Shown here in pieces: positions 62,845 through 64,000 of a stretch of 64,000 nt of DNA. How positions within the stretch are numbered: the first letter of the stretch is position 1; each line of letters starts with the position of its first letter. This DNA is from an uncultured Clostridia bacterium. GTDB taxonomy: Bacteria > Bacillota > Clostridia > Christensenellales > Pumilibacteraceae. The DNA lies in assembly GCA_947175335.1 (NCBI GenBank), contig CAMWMF010000004.1:79716-143715 (forward strand), given 5' to 3'. The notes beneath the pieces are model-generated. The model was not told where the DNA came from, made no database searches, and worked only from the letters and a program-made list of their open reading frames with translations. The position numbers and the translations under genes were made by a program.

Positions 62845-63720
62845 ATGGCTTTTACACTTTCCACAGACCGTTCGTGCGATATATTTTGCAGCGACCTCGA
62901 CAATCGCGGCATCAAGTACATATCGCAGGTTTATACAATAGACGAAGTACCGCACATTGACGACTTTGACAACGACGGACAATACAAAGGCTTTTATGAC
63001 CTTATCCGCGCGGGCAAAATGCCCACGACTTCGCAGATAAACATTGCCGAGCATGAAGAGTTTTTCGAAAAAGTGCTTAGCGAATGCGAAGGCGATTTGC
63101 TGCACATTACGCTGTCGTCGGGCTTGTCGTCCACCTACCAAAGCGCGCTTACCGCTGCCAACAACGTGAACGAAAAGTTAGGCAAAACTCGCGTGTACGT
63201 GCTGGACTCGCTTGCGGCAACCAGCGTACAACGTATTGTCGTAGACGAAGCGGAAAAGCTGCGCGACGAGGGTTTGTCGGCTGCCGAAGCGCTGGAAAAA
63301 ATGAATTATATTACCAGGCATATCGCGGTCAGGTTTATGCCCACCGACCTTATGCACCTTAAACGGGGCGGCAGGGTGTCCGGCCCGTCGGCGGTAATAG
63401 GCACGGCGTTGCGCATTAAACCCATACTGTGCATAAACAAAGAGGGCGGCCTGTCCGTCGTCACCAAAAAGATAGGCGTGGCTGCCGGCGTGTCGTACAT
63501 GGCCGACTTCTTTAAGCAGTTCAATGCTCCTTGCACCAAACGTGTGTACTTGCCCTGTGCGGACAACCAAGAAGTTGCCGAAGCGCTTAAAGCCAAAATT
63601 TTGGAAATCCGTCCCGACTGCGAAGTGGTTATCGGCTGGGTCGGTCCCGTTATCGGTGCGCACACCGGCGCGGGCATGGTCGGATGTACATTTGTCAGCG
63701 ACAAGGAAAGAGATATATAA
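62845..63720 (+). CDS. DegV family protein, tandem copy 2
   Basis: 291 residues, paralogous to the gene before it along its whole length: LSTDRSCDIFCSDLDNRGIK, MPTTSQINIAEH, ITLSSGLSSTYQ, MPTDLMHLKRGGRVSGPSAV, PVIGAHTGAGMVG. The cysteine content differs (extra Cys near the N-terminus). AACGAGGAG lies upstream of the ATG. The two may bind different fatty acids. Confidence 0.93.
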   Translation: MAFTLSTDRSCDIFCSDLDNRGIKYISQVYTIDEVPHIDDFDNDGQYKGFYDLIRAGKMPTTSQINIAEHEEFFEKVLSECEGDLLHITLSSGLSSTYQSALTAANNVNEKLGKTRVYVLDSLAATSVQRIVVDEAEKLRDEGLSAAEALEKMNYITRHIAVRFMPTDLMHLKRGGRVSGPSAVIGTALRIKPILCINKEGGLSVVTKKIGVAAGVSYMADFFKQFNAPCTKRVYLPCADNQEVAEALKAKILEIRPDCEVVIGWVGPVIGAHTGAGMVGCTFVSDKERDI

Positions 63721-63722
63721 TT

Positions 63723-63754
63723 AATTCGGAATTCGGAATTAAGAATTCGGAATT
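63723..63754 (+). repeat. Heptad repeat cassette (AATTCGG type)
   Basis: AATTCGG, AATTCGG, AATTAAG, AATTCGG, AATT, 2 nt after the second degV stop. Confidence 0.86.
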
Positions 63755-63897
63755 ATCGGCAGTAATAGCATAACTCCCATCACCCCGAGCGTAGTCGAGG
63801 GGTCTAGGCGAAGCCGCACAATTACTTAAATAAAAATTTTTCCTTAATTATTATCTCTTATCTTTTATCTCTTATTTCTTATTTATAAAGGATTACT
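63755..63897. other. Intergenic repeat fragment and pyrimidine-rich leader
   Basis: CATCACCCCGAGCGTAGTCG (63779-63798) with AGGGGTCTAGG belongs to the same class as the hairpin core at 40321. Then comes a T/C/A tract (TATCTCTTATCTTTTATC) of repeated TTATCT-like units just before the AAAGGA of the next gene. Confidence 0.5.
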
Positions 63898-64000
63898 ATG
63901 CAAGAACCGTACTATTGGTATGTGTTTTACGTAAGAACAGGCAAGGAAAACCGCGTGGTACAGGATATCGCGCGGTTTGCCGATACTAAGGGTTTTACCG
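63898..64000 (+). CDS. NusG-family transcription factor, N-terminal part
   Basis: Only 34 codons are in the window. The start MQEPYYWYVFYVRTGKEN is the NGN-domain opening of NusG and its specialised paralogues (RfaH/LoaP/UpxY type). AAAGGA is 6 nt before the ATG at 63898. It is not in the secE-nusG-rplK context, so a paralogue heading a long biosynthesis operon beyond the window is plausible (inference). Confidence 0.72.
   Translation, partial: MQEPYYWYVFYVRTGKENRVVQDIARFADTKGFT

Noticed and set aside
62845..63720. Second degV as an assembly duplicate
   Set aside because: The two copies differ throughout at the protein level, so they are old paralogues.

Overview
The window looks like a chromosomal segment of an uncultured, gut-associated Bacillota (Clostridia-type) bacterium of medium G+C. 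The main evidence is a full-length spo0A (60884-61612, minus), the endospore master regulator. Supporting evidence is Clostridia/Bacilli gene order and content (nth-obg-nadD/yqeK/rsfS, mrnC-thyX-rlmB, three DegV proteins, YitT, LTA-synthase-like protein), SigA promoters with 17-nt spacers, and a choloylglycine/bile-salt hydrolase (37332-38306) that suggests an intestinal habitat. No rRNA, tRNA, CRISPR array, transposase or phage gene was recognised. Almost everything is ordinary chromosome.

Layout. 1-2641 (minus): birA, a two-helix membrane protein with a degenerate Nudix-like domain, and the start of a 2-keto-3-deoxygluconate kinase. 2718-6165: tyrS-yigZ, a PucR-type regulator and two small divergent unknowns. 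6181-7665: a cysteine-desulfurase-like protein divergent from a DUF3343 protein. 7672-16641 (plus): a ten-gene housekeeping operon running nth, obg, a nadD-yqeK-rsfS triple fusion, PAP2 phosphatase, tsaE, tsaB, rimI, alpha/beta hydrolase, membrane-anchored MurF-like ligase and an SDR. 16800-27250: surface and envelope functions, comprising a 1153-residue exported carbohydrate-binding-like protein with a cytoplasmic tail, a split TSUP transporter, gdhA, and a 1050-residue transmembrane XRE regulator with InlB/GLUG ectodomain and a palindromic operator. 27380-34335: degV, GNAT, a zinc-ribbon protein, mrnC-thyX-rlmB, tpiA-gpmI. 34380-42978: membrane proteins, SPFH protein, bile salt hydrolase, a frameshifted J-domain/Sel1 gene, thiN, DJ-1 and a Sel1 protein. 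43091-51590: flippase-like protein plus pssA-psd (phosphatidylethanolamine synthesis), yitT, htpG, an SDR and a degenerate GH36-like protein. 60717-52593 (minus): a seven-gene operon with an LTA-synthase-like enzyme, a ClC transporter and a redox pair. 60884-64000: spo0A, two tandem degV genes and the start of a NusG-family gene.

Two window-wide patterns stand out. First, at least twelve intergenic cassettes of about 32 bp are built from period-7 units (AATTCGG or AATTAAG type). They usually start at or inside the stop codon of the upstream gene and are sometimes followed by a long imperfect hairpin. Second, three genes (birA, thiN and the J-domain gene) have near-consensus promoters whose -10 box lies only 6-8 nt before the ATG, which predicts leaderless mRNAs. 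Other points to check are a probable ATT start codon in rlmB, the frameshift in the J-domain gene, and the NadD-YqeK-RsfS fusion.
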